Shown here piece by piece: positions 1 to 9,139 of a stretch of 29,784 nt of DNA. Each line of letters starts with the position of its first letter. The stretch's first letter is position 1. The DNA is from Chara braunii (Eukaryota > Streptophyta > Charophyceae > Charales > Characeae): NCBI GenBank assembly GCA_003427395.1, contig BFEA01000055.1:370680-400463 (forward strand), written 5' to 3'. The notes beneath the pieces are model-generated. The model was not told where the DNA came from. It did no database searches and saw only the letters and a program-made list of their open reading frames with translations. The position numbers and the translations under genes were made by a program.

Positions 1-65
<65 letters not shown>

Positions 66-92
66 GTGGCATTCTGTCGACGTGCAGGAGAG

Positions 93-124
<32 letters not shown>

Positions 125-126
125 GG

Positions 127-185
<59 letters not shown>
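1..185. repeat. Cluster of microsatellites: (GA)n, (GATA)n, (TA)n, (AG)n
   Basis: Pure GA dinucleotides fill 1-64. After about 28 bases of mixed sequence come a GATA tetranucleotide tract (about 93-123), a TA tract (about 127-150) and an AG tract (151-185). Adjacent arrays of different units are typical of eukaryotic intergenic DNA and also of contig ends. Confidence 0.97.
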
Positions 186-189
<4 letters not shown>

Positions 190-576
190 GAGGGCGACGG
201 CGACGACGTGGAGCCGCGCGGGTGACCAGGCAGGCGACGGCGACGGCGACGACGCGTAGCGGTGCGAGAGAGGACGACGGCGCACAGCAGCACTAAAAAT
301 CGAACGTGCGTTTAATTCTTTTAACTCGCGTTCTATTTTTTTAAACGCGGGCTTTTCCCCGCTCCTATTCGGAGCCTCAGAGGCCGCGCTGCGTCGTCGG
401 CACTGTGGGGGTTTCGGCGTTTCATGGCTGTGGGGGGTGGGTCGCAGGCCCGACAGGGCCCGCTCAGCGGTGGGCCGACGGGGCCTTGTGCGGGGTGGGA
501 GGTCCGCGGGAGTTGGGGCTTCGTGGGACAGGCTGAGGGCAGACCACTTCGGTGAACCCATCGGCGGACGGGCACA
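186..576. other. GC-rich gene-less stretch upstream of the hAT remnant
   Basis: The first part (about 190-260) is rich in GCGACG hexamers, a degenerate simple repeat. The rest is GC-rich apart from an AT-rich patch at 295-345. It may hold the 5' end of the hAT transposon, but I could not find a convincing terminal inverted repeat. The open frames here look like shadows of GC-rich sequence. Confidence 0.5.
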
Positions 577-801
577 ATGCCGCAAAGTCAGGCTCGGGTG
601 TTTGAGGATGTGGGGGAGGACGAGAACCGCAAGGCGCAGAAGAAATGTTGCGTGTACAAGTATATCCACGTGGGACAGAGTCTCAGCGAGAGATTCCACG
701 GCAATCGCATATTGAAGTGCGTTTTTTGCGGCCACGAGTTCCAGGGCAACCAGTTCGTGGCGGCATGCCATTTCCGGCAGGGCAAGGGATGTCCGAAGTG
801 A
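577..801 (+). pseudogene. BED-type zinc finger fragment of the hAT transposase
   Basis: From ATG 577 the frame gives 74 residues. Near residue 48 a CxxC pair (CVFCGHEF) is followed by FQGNQF and a His/Cys pair in ACHFRQGKGCPK. This is the layout of the BED-like finger at the N-terminus of plant hAT transposases with DUF659. The frame closes at TGA 799-801 only because a base appears to be missing: the next frame continues with VTDEALVDIHYNSN, a natural continuation. The ATG is the first in frame, but the true start could lie further upstream. Confidence 0.7.
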
Positions 802-1082
802 CCGACGAGGCACTTGTTGACATTCACTACAACAGCAACTAGAAGATGCCGGACAAGTTCCTAGAGCGGATCCACCGGTTTGAGGAGCTTCACAATCCGG
901 CGCTTGTGATGGATCCGCGACGGGATGAGGGGGGGGAGGGAGAGATGAGGGACGCTGAGGAGCAGATCGACGTGGACGACGACGTCGAGGAGGTTGCGCG
1001 GGCGGGGTCGTGAGGGAGGGAGCGAGGAAAGGGTATTGTCAGCGAGCCGGGGCAGTGGGGCCAGTACTTTGCGTCGACGCAC

Positions 1083-1991
1083 GTGTCGGTTCGCACACGG
1101 GCAGGTGTGGATACAGATGAGGTGGGTCCGTCTACGAGGAAGAGGAAGGAGAGAGAGGAGGGGGCGCGACCGACGGCAGCACAGAAGAGGCTGAGGCAGA
1201 ACACCATCACGGAGTCATTCTCTTCAAAGTGGCAGATGAAGTTCAAGAAGAGGTGGTTGAGGTTTGTGTACAGTCAGCGCTTGGCGTTCAACGTCTTCTG
1301 GAGCGAGTCGTGGTTGGACGTCGTTCGACACTTTAGGGAATTGTCGGGGCCAGTGAAGGTTTTGTGGCCTTCAGAGAACGAGATTGCGGACATAGAGACC
1401 ATTGTCCACACGGCGGACGATGTGGGAGCTGATCTCGCGGAGGTCAGGGCTCCTTTCTATGTCACGGGGGCCACCCTTATGTCAGACGGAAGGAAGTCAC
1501 GCGATGCTAGACCCATCGTTAGCTTCCTTGTCGGCGGGTCGTGTGGGGTGATGCTCGTCCGGACGATGAACAGGGAGGGTGAGCGAACCCCGAGCTTAGT
1601 GAGGGAGGCGGAGACTTACATCTTGTCGCAGAAAGGGTTCAGTGTAGCGAACCCCGAGTACGAGACCGCATGTGTGCAATTGCACGACTTCCACACACGG
1701 AGGGGGACGATTGCGTGCGGAGGGAGGGAGGGAGACAGAGAGGCACAGAGATGCACCGGCGATGCGGAGACGTACGAGTCCGGGTGTTGGTGGTCGAAGT
1801 GGGGGCAGTGCGCCCCGCAGTTGCAGGCTATCGCTCTTCGTGTGATGTACGTGTGGACGTGCTCCTCTCCTGTGGAGAGGAATTGGGCCGTCCACGAGGG
1901 TGTACAAACGAAGAAGCGTAACCGGCTTGAGTTCAAGAAGGTCGCGAAGTTGGTTGAGATCTCAGCCAACTTCCGCCTTCTCTCTTATTAG
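1083..1991 (+). pseudogene. hAT transposase core fragment: DUF659-like segment plus hAT-C dimerisation domain
   Basis: The 302 open residues follow a basic stretch (RKRKEREEG). Around residue 133 MSDGRKSRDARPIVSFLV matches the DUF659 signature, usually MSDGWTDxxxRxxxNF; the Trp of SDGW is replaced. Residues about 235-297 match hAT-C: WWSKWG, then PQLQAIALRV, CSSPVERNW and a KKRNRL box. The TAG at 1989-1991 looks premature, since the same frame stays open and acidic downstream to 2558. The frame is also open upstream of 1083 back to TGA 1011, so the nominal start is not biological. Confidence 0.8.
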
Positions 1992-2014
1992 TGGGCAGGC
2001 TGCGGGTTTGCACT

Positions 2015-2205
2015 GTCGTGGACTCTAGGTGAGTCTTTGTTGGACGTGGAGGGAGGTATCGGGACTCGCCCCTCGTGGAAGGGGACGGACAAAAGCAGGA
2101 CGCGGGAGGNGTCGTGGACTCTAGGTGAGTCTTTGTTGGACGTGGAGGGAGGTATCGGGACTCGCCCCTCGTGGAAGGGGACGGACAAAAGCAGGACGCG
2201 GGAGG
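2015..2205 (+). repeat. Perfect 95-bp direct duplication separated by a single N
   Basis: The 95 bases at 2015-2109 recur exactly at 2111-2205, separated only by an N at 2110. Copy plus N is 96 bases, so the hAT frame is kept either way. Two identical contig ends joined over one N is a common scaffold artefact, and that is the likeliest reading. A real tandem duplication is the alternative. Confidence 0.9.
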
Positions 2206-2554
2206 AGCCCGAGGATCAGAGACGTTCTTGGCAGCGAGACCCATGTGGGTCCAGAGCTCCTCCGGGTGATGTGGGCGATGTTTTTGGGACTCGAGCCGCC
2301 ACATTGCACCCGTACCCTCGAGACGACAATGATTCTGAGGGTCACGAGGACGAGGACGAGCGAGCGGGCCCCGCTACTGCCACTCATGTGGCAGATGAGC
2401 GTGATGAGTGGAGCGATCCAGAGGACGTCCGTAGACGGAGTGGCGGAGATGACCTTTTCGTTGGAGTTGATTTGGAGGAGGAGTTAGGAGGTCGTCATGG
2501 GAGCCCTCTAGAGCGTCAGAGAACTACGTCTACTGGACCGTGGTGTTGGAGGGT

Positions 2555-2558
2555 GCGG
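2555..2558. other. Left copy of candidate 4-bp target site duplication (GCGG)
   Basis: GCGG precedes the proposed LTR start (TGTCCCGG at 2559) and recurs at 27487-27490 directly after the proposed LTR end (GCGACA, 27481-27486). Keeping one GCGG and removing the rest leaves the hAT frame continuous (CGG codon 2556-2558, next codon TCC at 27491). Four bases alone is weak; the frame continuity adds support. Confidence 0.5.
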
Positions 2559-3936
2559 TGTCCCGGCCCTCCTTTGTGTACCAGGTCCCTGCCTGATATC
2601 GGCCCCTTGTCCCGGTGTCGTCGCCTATGGGGGGCCTATGGGTATGTTCCAGAATTAAGTTCCCTGGTACCCGGGCTGTACCATGATGTGGACCGGCCCT
2701 GTTTGGTGTCTGCCTCAACAAAAAGGTGCACCACAGGGCTTTCCATTGGTCCACGCAATTTCCGCGCCCTGCTGTACAGCACAGCACTATCGGCCTGTGA
2801 CCGTGGTAGCCGTCGGGCTCACCCTGGGACACAAAGTTGAAAGGATTAGCGTTGTCATTTGTACTGCGCGCCGATCACGCCCTAACCAGGTTAAGGGTTA
2901 GGTGAGCGCGATAGATATCGTTGTCAGATAAAAAGAAAGGAAATATGAAAAAGAAAAGGGAAAAGGAAAATTTAACTGTCGAATCTATACGGGGGTTTAA
3001 GCTCCTGCCTTAATTCGGGATTGGCAAGCGGTCTAATTTTCCAGCCGCAGTCGCTGTTGGATGGTCCGGTCTGTATGGAGTTGAAAGGACCTTTTTTGGT
3101 CCTGATGGTTGTGACCCGGACCAGGTGCAGGGACGTGCAGACGTTTCAACCGCGTGCTGGACTCTAGTAGCTAAGATTGAGGGTAGGTACAGAGGTCTCT
3201 GAAATAGAAAAAGTATGAAAAACAAACAGAGAAAAAGAAAAGGTCGAAAGTCGCGCTTTAGATTTGTGCCACGATGATTTACTACATGGGCGAAGCTGCG
3301 CGGGGAGATTTTGAAACGTCGTCCTTTCTTTTCTGCAACTACTATTATTATTAGTAGTAGTATAGTTATTATTGATATTATTATTTAGTTTTCTTTTCGC
3401 TCGGCTGTCAGATTTGTTTTACCTTTCTGCCCGTCATTTCGTAGGAAAGCCAACGGTTGGAAATCCGGGCTTGAGCTATGTTTTGTGGTCTAAGTGGGCC
3501 GACCCCTCGTATATCACTTGCGCTGAGCTTGTTCGAATTGAGTGCCGCGTTGTAAGACCTCAAAAGAGGGGGTCGACCCGCGGCCGCATTGGTAGGGAGC
3601 CTATCACCCCCCGTGGAGGGTCATAAGCCCCCTCCTTACCATCGGATACGGGTGCCCATCAGAGGTAGTCCGAGGGTGCCTTTTGAAAGGAGAAATACGC
3701 TGGAAGTATGTTGTTATGGGACCAGAGTGTCGAGTCTGTGGTCACTTCACGATTAAAGTGAACGGCTAGTGGCCGAAAGTTGGGGTAGGCACTGTGACTG
3801 TTGGTGTTTTGCTTCACGCCATTCTTCTGTTTATTCTAATTTATTCTGATTTATTCTCTTAATTATTAACTCGTAGATTGTTTAGAGCTTCGAACTCTGA
3901 GAGTTATCTCGCGTTAATAAACCAGGGATCTTAGGC

Positions 3937-3943
3937 TATAAAG
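3937..3943 (+). promoter_or_regulatory. Candidate TATA box in the LTR
   Basis: TATAAAG lies in GGCTATAAAGAAAAG, about 200 bases upstream of the 169-residue ORF, and is identical in the other LTR (22207-22213). An LTR must carry an RNA polymerase II promoter, but the motif is short and other AT-rich stretches exist, so this is only a candidate. Confidence 0.3.
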
Positions 3944-4143
3944 AAAAGAGGGGAATGGAGTCGCACGGTGTGCATGAGGTGTGCCCTCCCTCCTCTGGGA
4001 AGTTGGGACACTATTCCCTGCTAAACGCTTCTACAGTGTTCTGTGGGTCCTGTGAGAAGTCTACTGCATGTGTTCTAGTGGTGACCTACTATTCTGAGAG
4101 GGCAGACTTGTGATGTGCGAGGTCCGCTGAGAAAGGCCTGGCT

Positions 4144-4653
4144 ATGCCGCTGCACGGCTATAGGCCGGGTTACTGGTACCACCAGGCTCAGTGGAAACCC
4201 ATGTCTAGGGAAGGGCCCTGGATCACAGTGATGCTTAACTACGATAAAGGGGACGAACTGAGGTTGAAAATCAACATGGAAGGAGCTAAGGAAGTGGAAA
4301 TGCGGACTAATCTGAGGCTACAGGACGTGATCACCGAGGCAAACGATCGGGCGGAGAGGCGTTGCAGGAGGGACGGAGTGACAACAAAAATGCAGGTAAC
4401 GGTCTCGTATCATGAGACCGAGACCTCGATGGACACTGCAGAGTCTGACCTGGAACAAGCCCATCAGGACCGGGACTNAGGTGGGGAGAGCGAGATGAGC
4501 GAGGCAGGAGATCGAGAGANGGACCTTAAGTCCTGGAACANACTAGGCCAGGTCCGCAAGAACCACCCGCTGGCACGACCTGTGGAAGGCGGGCCCGAGG
4601 CCAGCTCGCGGCAGTGGAGTCCCAGAGGACGAGGGACAGGAAAGGGTGTGTGA
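4144..4653 (+). CDS. Uncharacterised 169-residue ORF inside the 5' LTR
   Basis: The ATG at 4144 has a purine at -3. The product is hydrophilic: an aromatic N-terminus (GYRPGYWYHQAQW), a middle part that looks like folded protein (PWITVMLNYDKGDELRLKIN, then alternating acidic and basic residues), and a low-complexity C-terminus rich in Glu, Arg and Gly. Three codons contain N. I recognise no family. The identical frame occurs at 22414-22923, but that region appears to share one consensus sequence, so conservation cannot be inferred. It could be a real LTR-encoded protein or a chance frame in purine-rich DNA. Confidence 0.35.
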   Translation: MPLHGYRPGYWYHQAQWKPMSREGPWITVMLNYDKGDELRLKINMEGAKEVEMRTNLRLQDVITEANDRAERRCRRDGVTTKMQVTVSYHETETSMDTAESDLEQAHQDRDXGGESEMSEAGDREXDLKSWNXLGQVRKNHPLARPVEGGPEASSRQWSPRGRGTGKGV

Positions 4654-4850
4654 GTGAAACAGACACGGGNTACACATGGCAGACCGGGGGAGAGAGAGAG
4701 GGTCAACGAGAAATGGGGACAAGACCATGGGACGCGGGGGTTGGTGTGTGCGGGACTGAACCCAAGACGGGGAAGGCGTGCATACATGCGCGACAGGTGG
4801 ACGTTCGGGAGAGGGGTGAAAAGAGAAGGTCAAAGAGAGTGCACGGTGGT

Positions 4851-4858
4851 TGACGTCA
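4851..4858. promoter_or_regulatory. CRE/bZIP-type palindrome TGACGTCA
   Basis: A perfect TGACGTCA palindrome within the LTR, 189 bases before a second one at 5040-5047. This is the core site of plant bZIP factors. It is also present at 23121-23128 in the 3' LTR. Function is inferred from the motif only. Confidence 0.35.
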
Positions 4859-5039
4859 ATACGTACCTGCACNCTTGTATGGAGCGTGTGTTATTGNTTC
4901 NAGGTAGGGAAGTGCAGGGTGGTGCGTGTGAGAGAGGGAGTTTGAATGAAGGAGGGAGTCAGTTCCAAGAGAAGGGACGACAGTAAAGCTTGCGTGCTTG
5001 TTGTACACGGAGAAAGTCCGTGCTCCCACATAGAGTAGT

Positions 5040-5047
5040 TGACGTCA
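5040..5047. promoter_or_regulatory. Second CRE/bZIP-type palindrome TGACGTCA
   Basis: A perfect TGACGTCA here; the 3' LTR has TGACGTAA at 23310-23317, one of the first differences after the identical core. The pair may form a response element. Confidence 0.3.
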
Positions 5048-5898
5048 TCATTACCTGGCTTGGAATAGCGGGAACTCCGTCCTCTCAGGGACCCGAGCTG
5101 TCACCTCAAGATAGCTAAAGAGATGTCAGGGAAAACTCATGACGACTAGCGCGTCTTCCACGGGCAGTTCCCTCATGACGCCGCAGAAACGGGATGCCTC
5201 ATTACTCTGATCGGTGCATGCATGATCTGCTCGGTCAAGAACTAGCTGCTAAGAGAGTCTCATATCCTTTGAAGGCGATTTCACTTACCGGTTGGCGCGC
5301 CCGCTCTGACGACTACCTGTCTCGCTACCTCCGAGTGACTTTTGGCTTGTGACGGGAACTGCTATCAAAGCCATTGACGCACTTCCTTGTAGCTGCCCTG
5401 GCCAAACCCTCAGAAAAGGTGGTGGCCATTGCAAGATAATTCCTTCTGTTTTTAGTATCTTCAGTTTTTTCTTTTTCTTTTGATTGTTGTTGTTTTAGTT
5501 AATTAGAACGATTGATCGTCGTTAACCGATCATGTTACGTCAAGCCCGCAGTAGACTGTGTGAGTGGGTGAACAGGGGAAAGCCCCTGACTCATAATAAC
5601 GATTTGAAACGTGCTGGCCGTGAAGAGAATCCAATGTATAGGCTACTAGATTAAGAGAATTAGCAAGGTTGAAGCGGTTGGATGATCTTGGTGTTGGCAC
5701 TTGTCAATTCGATGTATTTCCATGCATTGAGTGGTTTATTTGATCACTTGGAAAGGTCAAAGAGACATGCAGCCTTTGTATTCGCGTGCTTAAGCCCCGC
5801 AGGGACGGAGATTAAAAATACAGTTGGGACTCAGGCCCTTTTTTTCCCTTTTCGTCCGTGTGAGATTGCACGGTGTTCATTGTGCCACATGATTACAC

Positions 5899-6081
5899 TT
5901 TGTGACCGCACTGCGCGAGACTGCATCGTGCGACTGCACTGTGTAAGTGCACTGTGCGACTGCACTGTATGGGTACACTGTGCGACTGCATTGCGTGACT
6001 GCACCGTGCGACTGCACTCCGTGATTGCACCGTGTGACTGCATCGTGTGACTGCACCGTGCGACTGCATCGTGTGACTGCA
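5899..6081. repeat. 13-bp minisatellite, about 14 degenerate units
   Basis: Units resemble CCGTGCGACTGCA with changes at positions 1, 2, 6 and 8. They create open frames rich in His-Ser-Cys on the minus strand that are repeat artefacts. The matching array in the 3' LTR is at about 24180-24359. Confidence 0.9.
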
Positions 6082-6376
6082 TGAGCGTGTGGGAGCGTAG
6101 GGCGTAGGCTTGCGTGATTGAATGGTTACCACTGGTGGTACGAATTCGTTTGTGTCCTAAGATAAGTCGAGTGTGTGAATGTATAAGCCTGCAAATGCCT
6201 GTGCGTGTGTATGTAGACGAATGCCCGATTGAATGTACTTGCTGGCTTGATGACTATAAGCAGGCATTTGATCGAATAGTACAGGCTTATTTCCGAGCTC
6301 GCTGGATGCACTTATTTTGCTAATGGAAATGGGGGAGTGAATTTCAGGTTATGTTTTCACAGTTTTACCTTCTTTG

Positions 6377-6382
6377 AATAAA
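6377..6382 (+). terminator. Candidate AATAAA polyadenylation signal near the end of LTR block L
   Basis: AATAAA in CTTTGAATAAATGG, also present in the 3' LTR copy. It lies about 35 bases before block L ends. A second AATAAA near the LTR end (9656-9661) is a better placed candidate for the element's own 3' end. Confidence 0.25.
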
Positions 6383-6420
6383 TGGGAAAAGGAAAGTCAG
6401 CGTTGAGAAAGATCTTAGTC

Positions 6421-6867
6421 GATCTCTGCGGGCGATATGTACCCCTTTGCCAGGTCCACCAGTCCACCCCAATAAGAGTCATCAGTAAGATAGTAAGGGA
6501 CAGAAGGTTTGGGATAGTCCGTGAAAAGATTAGGACCAAAACTATAGACTAGCTTTGTATTCCCCTAAAGTCTCTCAGCTTTCCACTGCACATACCCGGC
6601 TGCTGCGACCCACACTGCATCAAAATGAGGGTGTGTCTCACTCCCCTTTTTCGGGAAGATCCGCAGGTCGTTGACTGTACCTTCAACAAAATCAGTGAGA
6701 ACGATGAAGATAGACATGTCTTCACGCTTGAACCCATCAATCCTGACATACTTGTAAGGGAAGCTCTCCCTGGCCGCGATCAGATTGAGATTGTTTAGGA
6801 CCGACTGGTCCACTGTGATAGGGTTGATCTCTCTTATGTACACAGATAAACAGTTACTCTCTGATAA
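6421..6867 (-). pseudogene. Unit of an unrecognised repeated module (type A), antisense in the 5' LTR
   Basis: On the minus strand one frame runs from 6867 to 6421 with a single TAG (6567-6565). It contains FPYKYVRIDGF, then IVLTDFVEGTVNDLR, a Lys/Gly-rich turn, and after the stop YPKPSVPYYLTDDSYWGGLV. The same order of motifs occurs in ORF1 (FPYRY, VVLTHFLEGDIYDIR, then D/N-x-W). I recognise no known domain. The sequence just upstream (TTATCAG) resembles a splice acceptor, but that is speculative. The block is absent from the 3' LTR. Confidence 0.6.
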
Positions 6868-6985
6868 TTAACTGGGGGAAAGTTGATTCCAACTGAGGGG
6901 TGTCAGCCACGGTTCGAGTCAACTGTTGTCCGCTAAATGGACAGAGACCACTGCAAAGCTGACAAAACCCAGAATCTGCTTGGGT

Positions 6986-7160
6986 GAATGTTGTTTGAGT
7001 ACTAACTAGATTGAGGTTGAACGTTGATTGAGTAGCGACTAAACAGTAGTTAAATATTGATTGTGTAACGACTGAACCACAACTGAATACTGTTCAGAGT
7101 ACTGTTCTGGGCACTGTTCTGCGTGCAGCTCTGGATGTTGTTCTAGGAATGTTGAATGCT
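6986..7160. repeat. Degenerate short tandem repeats
   Basis: Related stretches (for example TTGATTGAGTAGCGACT and TTGATTGTGTAACGACT, then repeated TACTGTTC/CACTGTTC) follow each other with a period that is not constant. The mirrored copy lies at about 26700-26870. Confidence 0.55.
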
Positions 7161-7712
7161 GATTAAAACTCCGATTAGGCTATGATTGAACCCTGGTTTG
7201 TTGAATCACCATAACACTTGTTATCTTGAGCCTGTTCACTGAGTCTATACTGAGCTCGCTGAGTCGGTCTGTCAACCTGTCAGATTCCCGCTTGAGTCCG
7301 TGGAGAGTTGTCCAAGTCTGGTCTCCAGTAGCCTGAGCCTGGACTAGACACCGGTTAACTGTCGATCAGATTATGGATCTCCAAATGCTAGTTTTTCTTG
7401 AGCTCAAAAGGTAGAGAAAACTACAGATCTTATTGTGAATAGTAATACCTGAGCCCTGACTGATCTTTTGACAGAGAATCAGGAATATTTCAATCAATTG
7501 GATTTTGAATTATTGCCTGACATCTGATTCACGTTTAAACAAAAATTTTGACTCTTGAGTGCTTGAGTGTCTAACTGAAACTGTGCTCGGGTACTAATTG
7601 AACATTAAGTCGGATGGCTGGTTCTCAGAGTTACCACGTTCCCCAGCCTCGCCAGAACACCCTCGGCTATATGTGACACTGTACTGTCTATAACCTTTTC
7701 CTCTTCTTACTT

Positions 7713-7973
7713 TTACCGTTGGTGGCTAATAACCTCTCGAGCCTGGTCCACCGTTTCTACTGATGAGAAGGTGCTGTGCAATCGCCCATCCGACCCGTAA
7801 AAGTAGACAGTATATGTCGCAAACTTCTGATCTTTGACTATTTCGATCACCCTCCTTCTCATCAGTCCCAAGATGTACGGGATTCTCTCAACTGCTTTCT
7901 CCTCCGAGTCACCCCTCTTGTCCAGGTGGAGGGCGTAGGTCATTCTCACATTATCTCCGTCCCCCATAATCAC
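7713..7973 (-). pseudogene. Type-B module copy 1 in LTR block S
   Basis: It is an 86-residue open frame on the minus strand. Motifs in order: VRMTYALHLDK, a helical stretch with ERIPYILGLMRRRV, EIVKDQK, TYTVYFYGSDGRLHSTFSSV, then AREVI. A related pattern ends ORF1 (RGTI..KR, YIGRLR, VYTLYVQ). In the 3' LTR copy (25867-26134) a TAG replaces a Gln codon after SVETVD. Function unknown. Confidence 0.55.
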
Positions 7974-8337
7974 CTCTTCATACCTGTTTTGTCGTTAGAC
8001 TCTTAGCCCGATCGAGTGATGCAGGGNAANTCTTNGTTCCACCTACTTTGTTACCCTCAGGGGTATGATTGGGGATTCCTTTATACTGCGATTTCTCACC
8101 ACAGGGTCAACACTAAGACAAAGTCCTTACTGCAAGATGACTGTTGACTGTCTTCAGTCTCGCTGACAGATCCGTTTGCTGCTCGTATCTCAATGACATG
8201 CTTTATGGCCGANTGTGACATGTCTCTTACGAGGTTTGTTCTTNCTAATTTGTTNNTGCCTGAGGTCTGTACGTTTCATTTGAGGTCAGTAACTGAAATC
8301 CGTTTTGCTAATCACCTGGAACAACCCCCTTTACTTA

Positions 8338-8570
8338 GTCAGTAGGACCTACAGAAGAGAGAGTACTGTACAGTCCCCCATCTGATCCATAGGTATAAAA
8401 AGGTGTTCTCAACAAGGTGTAAGTTACTCTTAGTATGCTCTCTCCTTCTCCTCTTTACAAATCTTTGCCGCTCAGACTGGATACTCAGAATCGTTTTTCA
8501 TTCCGCAGGGTTTACTGGAGTGGATATGCTGGCAAACCCGTTTACAATGAACTTGTACAGTTACATCCTA
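8338..8570 (-). pseudogene. Type-B module copy 2 in LTR block S, frameshifted
   Basis: The minus strand encodes LYKFIVNGFVG and SIQSERQRF, then after a frameshift RTPFYTYGSDGGLYSTLSSV, ending at a stop. The last part is clearly related to YFYGSDGRLHSTFSSV of the neighbouring copy. In-frame stops and the frameshift mark it as a relic. The plus-strand open frame here starting near 8403, with a signal-peptide-like N-terminus, is its shadow. Confidence 0.5.
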
Positions 8571-9139
8571 AAGATCGTTTTGTCCAAAGGGTCACACGAT
8601 CCTGCTGATTCAATCCGTCTGCACCCAGACGTCTGTTAAAATGACGGGTTTGTACAGTCTCAAGCCTCCCCCTCCCGTTGAACAGAGTACCGTGCACGGT
8701 TGCCACAATTCATGCTCAGCTAGTGCCTGAATAAAATACTAAATACGGTCCCCACTCGGTTAGCAACTACACAACCTTGGCATCAAGTACAACTCACTCT
8801 GAACTGAATGTCTCTGACAACGATCCGATTATTGCATCGACTGAGTAGCTCCGACTTCATAACTCAAAACCCAAGCTACCTAGCGGTCTCAGTCTCGACC
8901 ACCTAGCGCTATAAGTGAACCCTGGTGACTGGTCCCCTGGGCATGTATGTAAATCAGACGAGGCGGATATGCATAAAAGGAACATTCTGACTCACCGTTT
9001 CTTGGCAACTCGCTCTGAAGAGGGCAAGGCTTACTGACTCTACTTTTGTGGTAATCCCCTCCACCCTTAGTTAGTTGCAACAGACTAAGGCAATAGGATA
9101 AGAGTTAGTCAATCACCATCAAGTAAAAACTTGGCGAGG
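8571..9139. other. Rest of block S with no clear gene
   Basis: No convincing coding sequence. A 63-residue minus-strand frame (8889-9080) includes FYAYPPRLIYIHAQ, which faintly recalls the FYTYGSD motif of the type-B modules, but the match is too weak to call. Confidence 0.4.

Larger units (their letters stand above)
577..2558 (+). pseudogene. Decayed hAT-superfamily transposase, 5' part (BED finger, DUF659-like, hAT-C)
   Basis: Read in one path, the frame of 577-798 (BED finger) passes by a one-base frameshift at about 795 into the frame used from about 800 to 2558. That frame is broken by TAG 840-842, TGA 1011-1013 and TAG 1989-1991. Order: BED-type finger, acidic and basic linker, DUF659-like segment, hAT dimerisation domain, polar Asp/Glu/Arg-rich tail. 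The catalytic middle expected between DUF659 and hAT-C is missing: only about 100 residues separate the two, where complete relatives have a few hundred. The protein would have bound its own transposon ends as a dimer. Domain identity comes from family knowledge; the breaks are read directly. The frame resumes at 27487 beyond a nested retrotransposon. Confidence 0.82.
2559..6415 (+). repeat. LTR block L, 5' copy
   Basis: It aligns directly with 20816-24693. Point differences and small indels are scattered over 2559-3355 and 5046-6415, while about 3356-5045 is the same in both copies apart from N-marked positions. Similarity stops after a GAGAAA(G/A)ATCT motif. The block includes an uncharacterised 169-residue ORF, a 13-bp minisatellite and candidate promoter elements. 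The rest (2559-3900 and 5050-5890) shows no recognisable coding. Confidence 0.9.

Noticed and set aside
437-842. Several overlapping frames near the BED finger
   Set aside because: Only the frame of 577-798 and its continuation carry family motifs; others are GC-rich shadows.
2544-2558. Alternative LTR start at TGTTGGAGGG / TGTAGGAGGG (20801)
   Set aside because: Similarity of the LTR copies continues for 15 bases here (13 of 15), but this start gives no target duplication, no adjacent purine tract and no hAT frame continuity. The GCGG model explains more. I keep it as an unresolved alternative.
3372-3626. 84-residue plus-strand frame (also 21642-21896)
   Set aside because: No ATG start, low-complexity AT-rich beginning, no motif; identity between copies is explained by the shared consensus core.
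5899-6081. CRISPR-like array
   Set aside because: Units are contiguous with no unique spacers and the context is eukaryotic; it is a minisatellite.
5831-6132. Minus-strand frames rich in His, Ser, Cys and Gln (also 24165-24545)
   Set aside because: Direct translation of the 13-bp minisatellite.
8403-8639. Plus-strand frame with a signal-peptide-like N-terminus (also 25195-25437 minus)
   Set aside because: It is the antisense shadow of the type-B module; the module motif is supported by similarity to its neighbour.
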